This document shows, piece after piece, positions 15,848 to 24,044 of a stretch of DNA of 24,713 bases. How positions within the stretch are numbered: the first letter of the stretch is position 1; each line of letters opens with the position of its first letter. The position numbers were made by a program, and so were the translations under genes. The DNA comes from Gemmatimonadales bacterium UBA2960 (GTDB taxonomy: Bacteria > Gemmatimonadota > Gemmatimonadetes > Longimicrobiales > Gaopeijiaceae), in the NCBI GenBank assembly GCA_002348465.1, contig DEBI01000114.1, positions 1-24,713 of the forward strand, given 5' to 3'. The notes beneath the pieces were generated by a model that was given only the letters and a program-made list of their open reading frames with translations, made no database searches and had not been told where the DNA came from.

Positions 15848-16962
15848 GAGATGCTCAGACACCGCCGAGGCGCCTTGTCTCCCTAGACGCATTCCGTGGA
15901 TTGACGATTGCGGGGATGATACTCGTAAATAATCCGGGAAGCTGGTCTTATGTATACCCTCCGCTTCAGCACGCAGAGTGGCACGGATGGACACCGACAG
16001 ATTTTATCTTTCCTTACTTTCTCTTCATAGTCGGTGTGGCCATCCCATTCTCTTTTCGGCGCAGGCTAGGCGCCGTTGCGCAGACTGGCCACCTGATGCG
16101 TCACGTGCTTCGTCGTTCGTTAATCCTGATTGGATTGGGGGTCGCTATGCGTGCGATTCCAACTTTCGATTGGGCAGAGATGCGGTTGTATGGAGTGCTT
16201 CAACGGATTGGGATTGTCTACTTGGTAGCGGGTGCTTCATACATCTATCTCAGCGCCCGCGGACGTGCAGTTACAGGAGGCGTTTTACTTCTCGGCTACT
16301 GGGCAGTGATGACGCTGGTACCGGTTCCAGGCTATGGTGCCGGAGATCTGAGTCCCGAAGGGAATCTTGCTTCTTGGCTCGATCGGCTCTTGATGCCGGG
16401 TCGTCTTTGGCAGGGTACTTGGGATCCAGAGGGTCTGCTTTCGACGTTTCCCGCAGTAGTTACATCACTCCTGGGCATCGCGACAGGAGATTGGCTCCAA
16501 GCCGACAGGAGTGGTGAGATCAAGGCGCGAGGAATGCTTACCGCCGCTGCACTGTTGGCTGCTTTGGGCCTTGTTTGGGGTCTGGCTTTTCCAATAAACA
16601 AGAATCTGTGGACCAGTTCTTTCACTTTGTTTACCTCAGGGACGGCGCTTCTGCTATTCGGGTCGATGTATTGGTTGATTGATGTTAAGCGACTCAGAGG
16701 TGCATGGTGCGCTTGGATGGTCGTATTCGGCATGAATGCGATCGCCGTGTATGTCGCCTCAGGTATGGCGAGTAAGATGTTAGGGTACATCCGCATTGGC
16801 GGTGAGGATGGTCTTTCTATTTATAATTGGGTATACGAGGTCGTTTTCAGGGACTGGGCTGGTGACGTGAATGGCTCATTGGCCTTTGCTCTGGCGTACG
16901 TAGCGATCTGGCTTGGACTCATATGGGTTCTCCATGCCAAAAGAGTCTATATCAAGATTTAG
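15844..16962 (+). CDS. DUF5009 / heparan-alpha-glucosaminide N-acetyltransferase-like membrane protein
   Basis: A 372-residue polytopic membrane protein with about ten hydrophobic segments. The N-terminus RLVSLDAFRGLTIAGMILVN is the opening motif of the HGSNAT/YeiB-type acyltransferase group. HAEWHGWTPTDFIFPYFLFI aligns by eye with the human HGSNAT segment that holds its proposed active-site histidine; the first His is the equivalent. The family moves acetyl groups from cytoplasmic acetyl-CoA across the membrane to sugars. In bacteria the acceptor (cell-wall or surface glycan amino sugars) is not established. It starts at GTG 15844, inside the mobA stop, so expression is coupled to mobA although no functional link is apparent. 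Confidence 0.87.
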   Translation: MRDAQTPPRRLVSLDAFRGLTIAGMILVNNPGSWSYVYPPLQHAEWHGWTPTDFIFPYFLFIVGVAIPFSFRRRLGAVAQTGHLMRHVLRRSLILIGLGVAMRAIPTFDWAEMRLYGVLQRIGIVYLVAGASYIYLSARGRAVTGGVLLLGYWAVMTLVPVPGYGAGDLSPEGNLASWLDRLLMPGRLWQGTWDPEGLLSTFPAVVTSLLGIATGDWLQADRSGEIKARGMLTAAALLAALGLVWGLAFPINKNLWTSSFTLFTSGTALLLFGSMYWLIDVKRLRGAWCAWMVVFGMNAIAVYVASGMASKMLGYIRIGGEDGLSIYNWVYEVVFRDWAGDVNGSLAFALAYVAIWLGLIWVLHAKRVYIKI

Positions 16963-17055
16963 AAGGTTGCAGTTAGATGCTGGGCTCGAACCGGTTGCAG
17001 GCTTGTACGGGCTTGGCTCTTTTCATCAGCTACTTTGAACCAGGATCGACCCTCG

Positions 17056-17526
17056 ATGAAACGCTATCAAAAAAACCTGATTGCCTCGCTTCTTTTCACT
17101 CTGTCCGGATGTGCGTCGTCGGGTAATGCAGCGACTGCGGTCGCTCCTCAGAGTGAAGATCAGCCCGCTGAGGCTGCGACTGTAGCCGTAGCCGCCGAGA
17201 ACGCTAATGGTTCGAGTTCATTCACAGATGATCAGGCGGACGGCGGTCGAGAGGTGTTTCGCAGCCAATGCACCGAATGCCACGCCTCAAGTGAGTTCTC
17301 GGATTCGCAGTTCAAGTTCAAGTGGAGCCGTCGTAATGCGGGCTCACTATATCAGATGATCCAGACACAGATGCCTGAAACTGCTCCAGGTAGCCTCACC
17401 GATGAAGAAGCAGTTGGCCTCGTGGCGTACATTCTACGTATGAACGGCTTCGAGCCGGGAGAGACGGAGCTCTCTGCCGACCCTGAGGTTTTGGACGGTA
17501 TTAGCCTCTCTGCTATCCGCAACTAA
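17056..17526 (+). CDS. Mono-heme c-type cytochrome, lipoprotein
   Basis: A 156-residue lipoprotein. The signal MKRYQKNLIASLLFTLSGC ends in a lipobox with C19 as the lipidated residue. A low-complexity Ala/Glu-rich linker (about 20-60) leads to one cytochrome c domain with CTECH (C72, C75, H76) and the probable sixth ligand M106 in QMPETAPG, then DEEAVGLVAYILRMNGF, the usual C-terminal helix. The pattern resembles cytochromes that accept electrons from PQQ or GMC dehydrogenases. ATG 17056 is preferred over TTG 17035 because the signal peptide starts there. It could serve the GMC dehydrogenase at the left end, but there is no direct linkage. Stands alone between the acetyltransferase-like gene and the kinase. 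Confidence 0.88.
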   Translation: MKRYQKNLIASLLFTLSGCASSGNAATAVAPQSEDQPAEAATVAVAAENANGSSSFTDDQADGGREVFRSQCTECHASSEFSDSQFKFKWSRRNAGSLYQMIQTQMPETAPGSLTDEEAVGLVAYILRMNGFEPGETELSADPEVLDGISLSAIRN

Positions 17527-17669
17527 AAAGTGCGGAGTGATGTCTTTCTGTGACCTTACCGCCTTGTTTACGGATTGACTATCGTGAGCGTACTCTACCT
17601 GAAGTATTGAGGGTTCCAATCCTTAGGTGCATGTGAAGAGGACTTCGATTTCGACTAGTTAGGAGAAGA

Positions 17670-17687
17670 ATGGCGGACCGGAGATGA
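17670..17687 (+). CDS. Five-codon leader mini-ORF (MADRR) overlapping the histidine kinase start
   Basis: ATG 17670 follows the best ribosome-binding site in the region, AGGAG at 17661-17665. The frame reads M-A-D-R-R and stops at TGA 17685-17687, overlapping the kinase ATG (17684-17686) as ATGA. The kinase itself has no properly spaced ribosome-binding site: GGAG touches its ATG, and AGGAG is 18 bases away. Ribosomes could load at the mini-ORF and reinitiate. Seen in sequence; function inferred. Confidence 0.45.
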   Translation: MADRR

Positions 17688-19525
17688 CCGATAAAACGGG
17701 ATGGCAGCCCTTCTCACGAATCGAGCCTCAGGTGCCCCGCCCGCCGTCAGCACGTGGGCTATGGGCATTAGGTTTTGTCGCGCTGGCTTTGATCGCACTG
17801 ATTGCTGTGCCCTCATACTTCGGCCAACGGGTTGCAGCTGTTCAGGGCATGATCATCAACGTAGGTGAGCCAGCAACGAGGCTAAGCGCGAAGTTGGGCC
17901 TTTTGAAGGCGAGACAGATGGCCCGGGTCGAGGGTTTTCTTCTCTCTCGCGATGGCTCGTTCCGCGAATATTACGGGGCCGCAATCGTAGAAGAGGATGC
18001 GGTACTAGACTCGTTGGCCGCGTTCGCGAGAGAGTTGGATCAGGATGTGCTCGGGGAGCTTCAGTCAGACTCTTCTCCCGCTCCCACCTATTTAGGGACG
18101 ACTGTTTTCGAGAGGGTAGCAGCACTGCGCAGTGAGTCATTTGATTGGCGATTCAATAATATTCAGCTCTTCGAGCAAGGGCCGACAGAGGATGCGAGAG
18201 CTGAACTGCGGCAGGGTTATGAGGACCTGCAAAGAGCAACACGTGATCTCGATCTCATTATTGCGGAGCAGGTTAGTGCTAGTCGCAGCAGAGTAGTAAC
18301 GGAGCAGCGACTACAGGCACGTATAATGCTGGTACTAGCTCTAGTTGCTTTGCTTGCCACTTTGATTGTTGGTCGGGTGGCGTACCGTTATCGCGCACTG
18401 ACCGTGGAGAGGGAGACACGGCGGCGTGTAGCGGTTCAGCAGAGAAGAGAAGTCGACGCACTCCTGGAGGCTACCGATGATGGGGTGCTGGGTATGGACC
18501 TTGATGGGCGATGTGTTTCGCTAAACCGGGCTGGTGCTCGCCTCCTCGGATACACTGTGTCCGAAATCCGCGGACGGGATGTGCATGCAACGATTCTTCA
18601 TTCCGATAGAGAAGGAAGAGCAGAAGACCGGTCTTCGTCATCGTTACTCTCTGCTGCCGCGGAAGGTAAAGCACTAGAGTCGGGAGATGAGGCTGTCCTC
18701 TGGCACCGGAGGGGTTTCCCATTTCCAGCGCGTTGGTCTTTGTTACCGATGATCGACGGAGCGGATTTAATCGGTGCCGTTCTCACGTTTACCGATATGA
18801 CGGAAACTTTTGAACGCGAGGCCGAACTTCGGAGGGCGGTGCGTCAGCGCGAAGATGTTGTTTCCATAGTCTCGCATGACCTGCAAAATCCGCTGAGCGT
18901 TACGATCGCGGCAGCCGAAATCTTACTTGATCTCTCGCTCAACGAGGAGGAACGCAGACGTCAGGCTGAGATGATTCACAGATCTGGGAAGCGCATGCAG
19001 AGCCTCATCGGAGACCTTCTCGACGCTTCCCGAATTGAAGCGGGGATCTTTGTCGTGCGGCCTTCTAAGGAAGATCTGATGATGCTTTTGGATGAAGCAG
19101 TGTCAATGTTTGAAATGCGAGCATCATCACGATCTATAAATCTTAGCGTTGAGAAGAGTGGGCCCGTTGTGGCGCGAGTGGACCGAGACCGGATTATCCA
19201 AGCGGTCTCCAACTTGCTGGACAACGCGATCCGCGTGACCCCCGAAGGCGGCAGTGTCACCGCGTCAAGCACCTACGACGGTTCGTCGGTTCGCGTCTCG
19301 GTAACAGATAACGGACCGGGAGTTGCTCCGGATGTTGGAGGACGGATCTTTGATCGATTCTCTCAAGGTGGAAAGCGAGACGGGGGCTCAGCAGGCCTGG
19401 GTCTGGCGATTGTCAAGGGAGTGGCTTCTGCACATGGCGGTACCGCTGAAGTCGACTCGACTCTTGGTAAGGGAAGCACGTTCACGATGACCTTGCCGGT
19501 AGACGGGCCTGTTACAGAGCGGTAA
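17684..19525 (+). CDS. Membrane-bound PAS sensor histidine kinase
   Basis: A 613-residue sensor kinase. Two membrane segments (about 25-47 and 212-232) flank an extracytoplasmic helical sensor of about 165 residues. A PAS domain follows (about 260-380; VDALLEATDDGVLGMDLDG then VSLNRAGARLLGY). The HisKA domain has the phospho-acceptor H398 in IVSHDLQNPLS. The ATPase domain has the N box NLLDNAIRVTPEGG, G1 DNGPGV, F box IFDRFSQ and G2 GSAGLGLAIVKG. It would autophosphorylate and pass phosphate to a response regulator. No regulator gene is adjacent, so it is an orphan in this window. Signal unknown. Its start overlaps a five-codon mini-ORF. It ends 16 bases from the convergent phosphodiesterase gene. 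Confidence 0.94.
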   Translation: MTDKTGWQPFSRIEPQVPRPPSARGLWALGFVALALIALIAVPSYFGQRVAAVQGMIINVGEPATRLSAKLGLLKARQMARVEGFLLSRDGSFREYYGAAIVEEDAVLDSLAAFARELDQDVLGELQSDSSPAPTYLGTTVFERVAALRSESFDWRFNNIQLFEQGPTEDARAELRQGYEDLQRATRDLDLIIAEQVSASRSRVVTEQRLQARIMLVLALVALLATLIVGRVAYRYRALTVERETRRRVAVQQRREVDALLEATDDGVLGMDLDGRCVSLNRAGARLLGYTVSEIRGRDVHATILHSDREGRAEDRSSSSLLSAAAEGKALESGDEAVLWHRRGFPFPARWSLLPMIDGADLIGAVLTFTDMTETFEREAELRRAVRQREDVVSIVSHDLQNPLSVTIAAAEILLDLSLNEEERRRQAEMIHRSGKRMQSLIGDLLDASRIEAGIFVVRPSKEDLMMLLDEAVSMFEMRASSRSINLSVEKSGPVVARVDRDRIIQAVSNLLDNAIRVTPEGGSVTASSTYDGSSVRVSVTDNGPGVAPDVGGRIFDRFSQGGKRDGGSAGLGLAIVKGVASAHGGTAEVDSTLGKGSTFTMTLPVDGPVTER

Positions 19526-19541
19526 CAGGTTGCAGATGTGC

Positions 19542-20303
19542 CTAAAGCGTGCGAGCCCACGCTAGCATCCGCCCGACTTGGTTGGTGGTAATCCGACGGA
19601 CTCCGAGATCTAGAAGTAACGCTGCGTCTCCTATGTTATCCACTGTCCATACGGCGACCTCCACTCCATTTCGTTTTGCATAAAGCGCTATTTCTGGATC
19701 CTTCAGGAGAATGCGTGCATCGAAGTCGAGAAGGCATCGGGGATCGTTAGTGACACGAGTAAAGGCTTCATGAGTCTGTTCCCGGCGCTCGACAATAGGA
19801 CCTATCAGAGCTTCTGGGGCATGTCGCCGGAGTTCGTCAAGCAGCGACCAGTTTTTGGCGATAAATACGGTTTTGTCGAGGAGGCCAGCGGCGCGTGTTA
19901 TCGAGACTACGTTTCGCAGGTTTTGGGTTGTACCTTCGCCCTTCAGCTCGGCGAAAATGGTTTTGACCTGGACTTTTAGACACTCAAGTGCCTCAGCGAG
20001 AGAAGGGACACGTTCTCCCTCGAAGGCTGAATTGAACCAAGAGCCTGCGTCTAGTTGTGCAAGCTCCGCTAGGCTTTGCTCTTCCACTTTGCCGATACCA
20101 TTTGTGGTTCGATTCAGTGTCTTGTCGTGCATGAGTACCGGGTTCCCGTCACTCGTTGTACGAAGGTCGAACTCGACCGCCGTAGCCCCCTCTTTGAGGG
20201 CTAGAGTAAGGGCCGCGATCGTGTTTTCGGGTGCGCGAGCGCTAAACCCACGATGTGCGATGATTTCGACCGCGCCTCTCAGAGCAAGCGGATCGTTCGC
20301 CAT
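19542..20303 (-). CDS. Glycerophosphodiester phosphodiesterase
   Basis: A 253-residue GDPD-family TIM barrel of typical bacterial UgpQ-like size. Catalytic and metal-binding residues are visible: H17-R18 in IIAHRGF, PENT (25-28), E44 and D46 in VEFDLRTTSDG, H59-D60 in LMHDKTLNRTT; later AELKGEG and AVWTVDNIGDA are conserved barrel strands. It hydrolyses glycerophosphodiesters to glycerol-3-phosphate and an alcohol. There is no signal peptide, so it is probably cytoplasmic. ATG 20303 and GTG 20306 are adjacent possible starts and differ by one residue. It follows the DUF2911 gene's strand orientation but lies upstream of its own convergent partner, the kinase. Confidence 0.94.
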   Translation of the reverse strand: MANDPLALRGAVEIIAHRGFSARAPENTIAALTLALKEGATAVEFDLRTTSDGNPVLMHDKTLNRTTNGIGKVEEQSLAELAQLDAGSWFNSAFEGERVPSLAEALECLKVQVKTIFAELKGEGTTQNLRNVVSITRAAGLLDKTVFIAKNWSLLDELRRHAPEALIGPIVERREQTHEAFTRVTNDPRCLLDFDARILLKDPEIALYAKRNGVEVAVWTVDNIGDAALLLDLGVRRITTNQVGRMLAWARTL

Positions 20304-20345
20304 CACCTAGGTACTCTGGATACTGAGGGGCATGATTTTGATCGC

Positions 20346-20930
20346 TCACCGACGTGAGATGGCAAGGTCGAATGTTGTACGTTCCCAGGCGAAAGTGATC
20401 AGGCCGCTTAGGTCTGATCCCTGAAAACTGAATGTCATTGTTTCGACGTAGTTGCTCGATTCTTTCGGCGTCACTTTCACGCTCCCGAAATCAGATGAGC
20501 GCACGTCCGGACTTATAGGAATACCCCAACGGTTGGTGTTTGTGTTCACGATCACGGTCCACTCGGTTTCTGCCGGGATTGCGTATAGCGAGTATTTGCC
20601 GGGTGGTAGGTCTATTGAGCCTAGGCGAGCGGGGAATGGGAGATGGAGTGTTGTCGGCTCATTGGCACCCATGCGCCATGGCTGACCTAGGGGATCCTCC
20701 TCTCCTACCATCGTTCGTCCTCGTGCTGACGGTCGGCCGTAACAGAGTTTGGCCTGCCTGTCTCCAAGGGTGATGGCCACAGAATCCAGCGGACTCATAC
20801 GTTCCGCCAGGGCGTCAAGGGCTCCCCTAAAATGGCATTGCGCATCTTGTCCGAGTACGGGTGTGGTGCTCAGAAAACTGATTGTGATGGCGATAGGGTT
20901 GAGTAGGGTTCGACTCTGTATGCTCAGCAT
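20346..20930 (-). CDS. DUF2911 domain secreted protein
   Basis: A 194-residue protein. The signal-like N-terminus (MLSIQSRTLLNPIAITISFL, cleavage near VLGQ) starts at ATG 20930; a GTG at 20996 would extend it by 22 residues without gain. DUF2911 is recognised from AKLCYGRPSARGRTM, PWRMGANEPTTL, IDLPPGKYSLYAIPAETEW and VIVNTNTNRWG. The family is common in Gemmatimonadota and Bacteroidota and of unknown function; a beta-sandwich is expected. It lies upstream of the phosphodiesterase gene on the same strand. The gap of 42 bases suggests one transcript. Confidence 0.87.
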   Translation of the reverse strand: MLSIQSRTLLNPIAITISFLSTTPVLGQDAQCHFRGALDALAERMSPLDSVAITLGDRQAKLCYGRPSARGRTMVGEEDPLGQPWRMGANEPTTLHLPFPARLGSIDLPPGKYSLYAIPAETEWTVIVNTNTNRWGIPISPDVRSSDFGSVKVTPKESSNYVETMTFSFQGSDLSGLITFAWERTTFDLAISRR

Positions 20931-21007
20931 AGTGAGATTGGGGCAGGTCTCCGAGCTAGCGAATTCATACGGGTTTAAACTGATCCGTTTCGGCACTGTT
21001 GCAACGC

Positions 21008-21020
21008 TGTCTCTGAGACA
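21008..21020. repeat. Perfect 6-bp palindrome in a divergent promoter region
   Basis: TGTCTC-T-GAGACA lies between the DUF2911 gene (minus) and the thioesterase gene (plus), and a further TGTCTG half-site follows at once. The symmetry suggests an operator for a dimeric regulator. No regulator gene is next to it; a chance palindrome is possible. Confidence 0.35.
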
Positions 21021-21147
21021 CTGTCTGTCTTTATCCTTAGAATATTCATATGCACGTTGGCTTGGGACTTAGGTTCTACACGAAGCATCCTTAAGCGTTC
21101 ACCGAAAGTGCCGAGTTACTAGCCAGAATGAAGCCGGTAGGAGACTG

Positions 21148-21594
21148 ATGAGTGAAAAAGTGAAGAACGACAAAGGTGAGAGCGATTCTGGCTTCCGCTT
21201 TTGGCATTCTGTGCCCGTTCGCTTTCGTGATGTGGATGTGGCTGGGCATGTGCACCACGCCGATGCCCTGATTTATTTTGAAGAGGCTCGCTGGGCATAC
21301 TGGGAGCACGTGGTAGGTGATAGCCAGACTGCTGAACTCCCCTATGTGCTAGCTGAGTGTAGCGTGCGGTGGCACTCCAGAGTTTTTTGGCCTCAGACGG
21401 TCTCGGTAGGAGTGCGCGTATCCAGGATTGGCCGGAAGCACTTTGAGTTTCAGTATGAGGTTCGCGGAGAGAATGGGGACAAGCTTCAGAGCGGTTCGAC
21501 CGTGCAAGTTATGTATGACTATTCAGTGAGAGCCTCCTCTCTAATGCCGGTTGATTTGCGCCGAACACTTGAGGCGTTCGATGGGCCTTTCTAA
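21148..21594 (+). CDS. Acyl-CoA thioesterase, 4-hydroxybenzoyl-CoA thioesterase (hotdog) family
   Basis: A 148-residue single hotdog domain, normal length. PVRFRDVDVAGHVHHADAL followed by IYFEEAR is the family signature, with D30 the likely catalytic acid and the long hydrophobic helix after it. LAECSVRWHSRVFWPQTVSV and YEVRGENGDKLQSGSTVQVM match the following strands. ATG 21148 has AGGAG at 21139-21143. It hydrolyses acyl-CoA thioesters in the cytoplasm; the acyl chain cannot be told from sequence. It stands alone, divergent from the DUF2911 gene. Confidence 0.91.
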   Translation: MSEKVKNDKGESDSGFRFWHSVPVRFRDVDVAGHVHHADALIYFEEARWAYWEHVVGDSQTAELPYVLAECSVRWHSRVFWPQTVSVGVRVSRIGRKHFEFQYEVRGENGDKLQSGSTVQVMYDYSVRASSLMPVDLRRTLEAFDGPF

Positions 21595-21754
21595 TAGAAT
21601 CTGAAATAATTGGCGGCACGGGATGACCGCAGCCAGGGTGCGCGTGGGTACCGCGGGTTGGCCCGAGATTCATTGATTGCATTTTGTTTGCCGAAAAATA
21701 TGTTTGCTCACTTCAAACTTTGTGAATAAATTCGCAAGCTATTCATGGAGGGAT

Positions 21755-21782
21755 CCGCAGATCTTAGGATCTCCGGCTTTTG
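21755..21782 (+). terminator. Candidate rho-independent terminator after the thioesterase gene
   Basis: CCG-C-AGATC, loop TTAG, GATCT-C-CGG (21755-21776) forms eight pairs with one C-C mismatch and is followed by CTTTTG. The T-run is short (four), and the hairpin is 160 bases after the stop, so the call is tentative. The rest of the gap from 21595 to 21887 shows no gene that I can support. Confidence 0.4.
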
Positions 21783-21887
21783 TGTGTGGTAATCAAGATT
21801 AATCAATAGACGTGATTGAACCTGTTCGGATTCCGATCCGGATGAGCCCGCCTTGCTATGGTGGGTAAAACCCAAGGAGATGAAGCA

Positions 21888-23633
21888 ATGCTTGGACGGC
21901 TCAAGCTAACTTTCGCTTTGGCGCTTGCCGCTATCGTGATCGCCCCTGCTGCTCAGGTAGCGGCCCAGGACGGAGGGCGTTTCCGAGTCATTATTCCGTA
22001 CTTTGAACCCCTTGAGGATGCGGATCGTGGATTCGGAAAAGATGTCTCTAAGGAACTACGTGAGTTGCTTGAAGATTTCCCAACGCACGTATCCATGGAG
22101 GAGGGGGACATCAAAGACGAAGCTAAGCGCTTTGATATGAAGATTGATGACTTGAACTGTCTTTACACGCGTCAGCTTGCGTCTCAGGTCAACATTCCAG
22201 TCGCCATATGTGGGAGTTACACGGAGGTATCTAAAGACAACTTCATGCTCTCCGCTGAGGTTTGGGATATTCAGGGTTCGGAGTCTTTCCCGATAGAAGC
22301 GTTTCCGGCTACTAAGGACGACAGAGAACTCGCTGCACAGAACATATATGAGCAGTTCGAGCGCTATTCCACTACGGTACGTTCGGCGGCCATTTGTAAC
22401 GATTACTATGCATCGCAGCAGTGGGACAACGCTTTGCGCAACTGCGACGAGTCACTCTCTCTGAACCCGAACCAGATAGGAACTCGCTATCTGCGTGGTC
22501 GGATTCTTTACGAGATGGAGCGTATGGATGAGTCGCTCGGGGAACTGGAGACGGTTATCGAGGCCAACCCGTTTCACGAAGATGCTTTGCAATTGGCTGG
22601 TTACATCGCAGCCGTAAGCGAGCAAGACGATAAGGCACGTGACTACTACTCGCGCTATCTTGATATCAACCCGGGGAACTCCGCTATTCGGATGCGGATT
22701 GCGTATGAGTTGGCTCAGGCGGGTGACCCAGTTGGAGCGATGGCTTTCATTCAGGTGGGTCTCGACGTTGATCCTGAGAACGTTGACCTGCACACACAGT
22801 ATGGCGGATTTGCTTTCAGGGCTGCTAGTGACATCCAGCAAGAAGCGGCTCTCACTGCGCCCACCGACGGTGAAGAGAGTTTGGCACCCGAGGCAGCCGG
22901 ATATTATCGAGAGGCGATCGACTCGTACGTGAAGGTGTTCGAAGTTAAGGGCACCGAGACAGAGGTTCGATTGTTGGAGAACGTGGTGTCAGCTTATATC
23001 CAGCTCGAAGACCTCGATAACGCGATCATGATGAGCGAGCGTGTGCTGGAAACGCATCCGTCGGAAGACCGCCCGTGGCTTCTTTATGCCGATGCGCTTC
23101 AGAGGGCAGACCGGCTGGATGATGCGATCAGCGCACTAGACCGTGTCATGGAGATCAACCCGGAACATCCGAGTGCTGCGCTCCGGCAGGGGAACTGGCT
23201 AATCCAAGCTGGTCGCTTGCAAGATGCGGTAGTTGTCTTGTCTCGTGCAGCTGAAGGTAATCCGGCGCAGGCTGCGCAGGCTGCTACGATGGTGTTCGCG
23301 GAAGCGTATCAGAACGGCTATCAGCAGAACAGGTTTCAGTACACAGTTGACGGTATGGTTCTCGGTAAGCAGATCCCGAACCTTGGTGATGACATGCTAA
23401 ACCAGATGAATTTCTGGCATGCCTTCAGTCTGTATCGTAAAGCTGTAGCTGACCAAGAGCCCAATACGCTCCAGTCTGCTCAGGCCACTCTGCCTGCTTT
23501 CCAGGAGGCACTTAGACTGCTGGGCCTAGCAGGTGAATACCCCGCGTCGGTGGGCGTAAACCTTTCTGAGATCCAGTCTAACGTCGGTACCTATATCGAG
23601 ATCCAGGAAGCGATTATCAAGCGAGGTAGCTAG
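21888..23633 (+). CDS. Secreted tetratricopeptide-repeat protein
   Basis: A 581-residue protein. ATG 21888 is preferred, with AAGGAG at 21873-21878 and a fine signal peptide (LTFALALAAIVIAPAAQVAA, cleavage near AAQ-DGG); an upstream ATG at 21858 adds ten residues before the signal. Residues about 25-160 look like a globular domain (FRVIIPYFEPLEDADRGFG; VNIPVAICGSYTEV) resembling the periplasmic N-terminal modules that read small ligands or lipoproteins, but no family is recognised. Residues about 170-500 hold some seven to nine TPR units (for example WDNALRNCDESLSLNPNQIG, LDDAISALDRVMEINPEHPS). TPRs make protein-binding scaffolds, so a periplasmic assembly role is likely. A strong terminator follows. 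It precedes the dcw cluster but is a separate transcript. Confidence 0.88.
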   Translation: MLGRLKLTFALALAAIVIAPAAQVAAQDGGRFRVIIPYFEPLEDADRGFGKDVSKELRELLEDFPTHVSMEEGDIKDEAKRFDMKIDDLNCLYTRQLASQVNIPVAICGSYTEVSKDNFMLSAEVWDIQGSESFPIEAFPATKDDRELAAQNIYEQFERYSTTVRSAAICNDYYASQQWDNALRNCDESLSLNPNQIGTRYLRGRILYEMERMDESLGELETVIEANPFHEDALQLAGYIAAVSEQDDKARDYYSRYLDINPGNSAIRMRIAYELAQAGDPVGAMAFIQVGLDVDPENVDLHTQYGGFAFRAASDIQQEAALTAPTDGEESLAPEAAGYYREAIDSYVKVFEVKGTETEVRLLENVVSAYIQLEDLDNAIMMSERVLETHPSEDRPWLLYADALQRADRLDDAISALDRVMEINPEHPSAALRQGNWLIQAGRLQDAVVVLSRAAEGNPAQAAQAATMVFAEAYQNGYQQNRFQYTVDGMVLGKQIPNLGDDMLNQMNFWHAFSLYRKAVADQEPNTLQSAQATLPAFQEALRLLGLAGEYPASVGVNLSEIQSNVGTYIEIQEAIIKRGS

Positions 23634-23650
23634 TACAGGCTTAAATTGGG

Positions 23651-23669
23651 TCGCGGTTTCGAGCCGCGA
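23651..23669 (+). repeat. Hairpin preceding the TPR gene terminator
   Basis: TCGCGG (23651-23656) pairs with CCGCGA (23664-23669) around a seven-base loop. It has no T-run of its own and lies eight bases before the terminator hairpin, making a tandem pair that may protect the mRNA 3' end. Confidence 0.5.
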
Positions 23670-23676
23670 AAGAAAG

Positions 23677-23711
23677 CGCCGCGGGGAAAGTTTTCTCCGT
23701 GGCGTTTTTTT
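23677..23711 (+). terminator. Strong rho-independent terminator of the TPR gene
   Basis: CGCCGCGGGGA pairs with TCTCCGTGGCG (with G-T wobbles), closed by an A/T-rich loop, and is followed directly by seven T at 23705-23711. It starts 44 bases after the stop codon. It separates the TPR gene from mraZ. Confidence 0.9.
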
Positions 23712-24002
23712 GTTTAGCCACTTCACAACTGGCCACATTATCAACTGATCCGGTGCAGTCGCGCCTCTAAGTGCCCCCCCCTGTGAGATTAGCCGATTCC
23801 GGTATCGGCTGAGATGTAATAAACCCGGAGTTACCCATTTCTCCCCACTCTTTCGGCCGGGCCTCTCAACTGGTCTTCGGTTTTTCTTCGCAATTTGGAA
23901 AAATTCGATTTACGACAAGGTCGGTGATAATCCAGATGACAAAAGAAGAAATTCCCTATCGGCTAATGATGGTAATGCAGAAAAAATCATAAAAAGTACC
24001 CC
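23712..24002. other. Non-coding gap upstream of the mraZ promoter
   Basis: I see no gene here. There is a run of seven C at 23774-23780, and a perfect 7-bp hairpin AGCCGAT-TCCGGT-ATCGGCT at 23791-23810 with no T-run. From about 23890 the sequence becomes A/T-rich toward the promoter, which may act as an UP element. Confidence 0.45.
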
Positions 24003-24032
24003 TTGACGCTCTGCTGTCTCTGGTCGTATTAT
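24003..24032 (+). promoter_or_regulatory. mraZ (dcw cluster) promoter
   Basis: TTGACG (24003-24008), an 18-base spacer and TATTAT (24027-24032) make a near-consensus sigma70 promoter behind an A-rich stretch (AAAAAATCATAAAAAG). Transcription would begin near 24039-24041, placing the MraZ repeats in the first 30 transcribed bases. Confidence 0.8.
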
Positions 24033-24044
24033 GGCCCATCATTT

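Noticed and set aside
16978..17030. Possible tRNA (GGTTCGAGCC on the minus strand resembles a T-arm)
   Set aside because: The T-stem does not pair, and no acceptor or anticodon stem could be found.
16965..19536. GGTTGCAG octamer seen at three intergenic places
   Set aside because: Too short and irregularly spaced to call a repeat family.
20345..20358. CTCAC-CGAC-GTGAG hairpin at the DUF2911 stop codon
   Set aside because: Only five pairs and no T-run on the minus strand, so not a terminator; probably chance.
21673..21782. Possible short non-coding RNA between weak -35/-10 boxes and the hairpin at 21755
   Set aside because: The -10 candidates are poor and nothing else supports a transcript.
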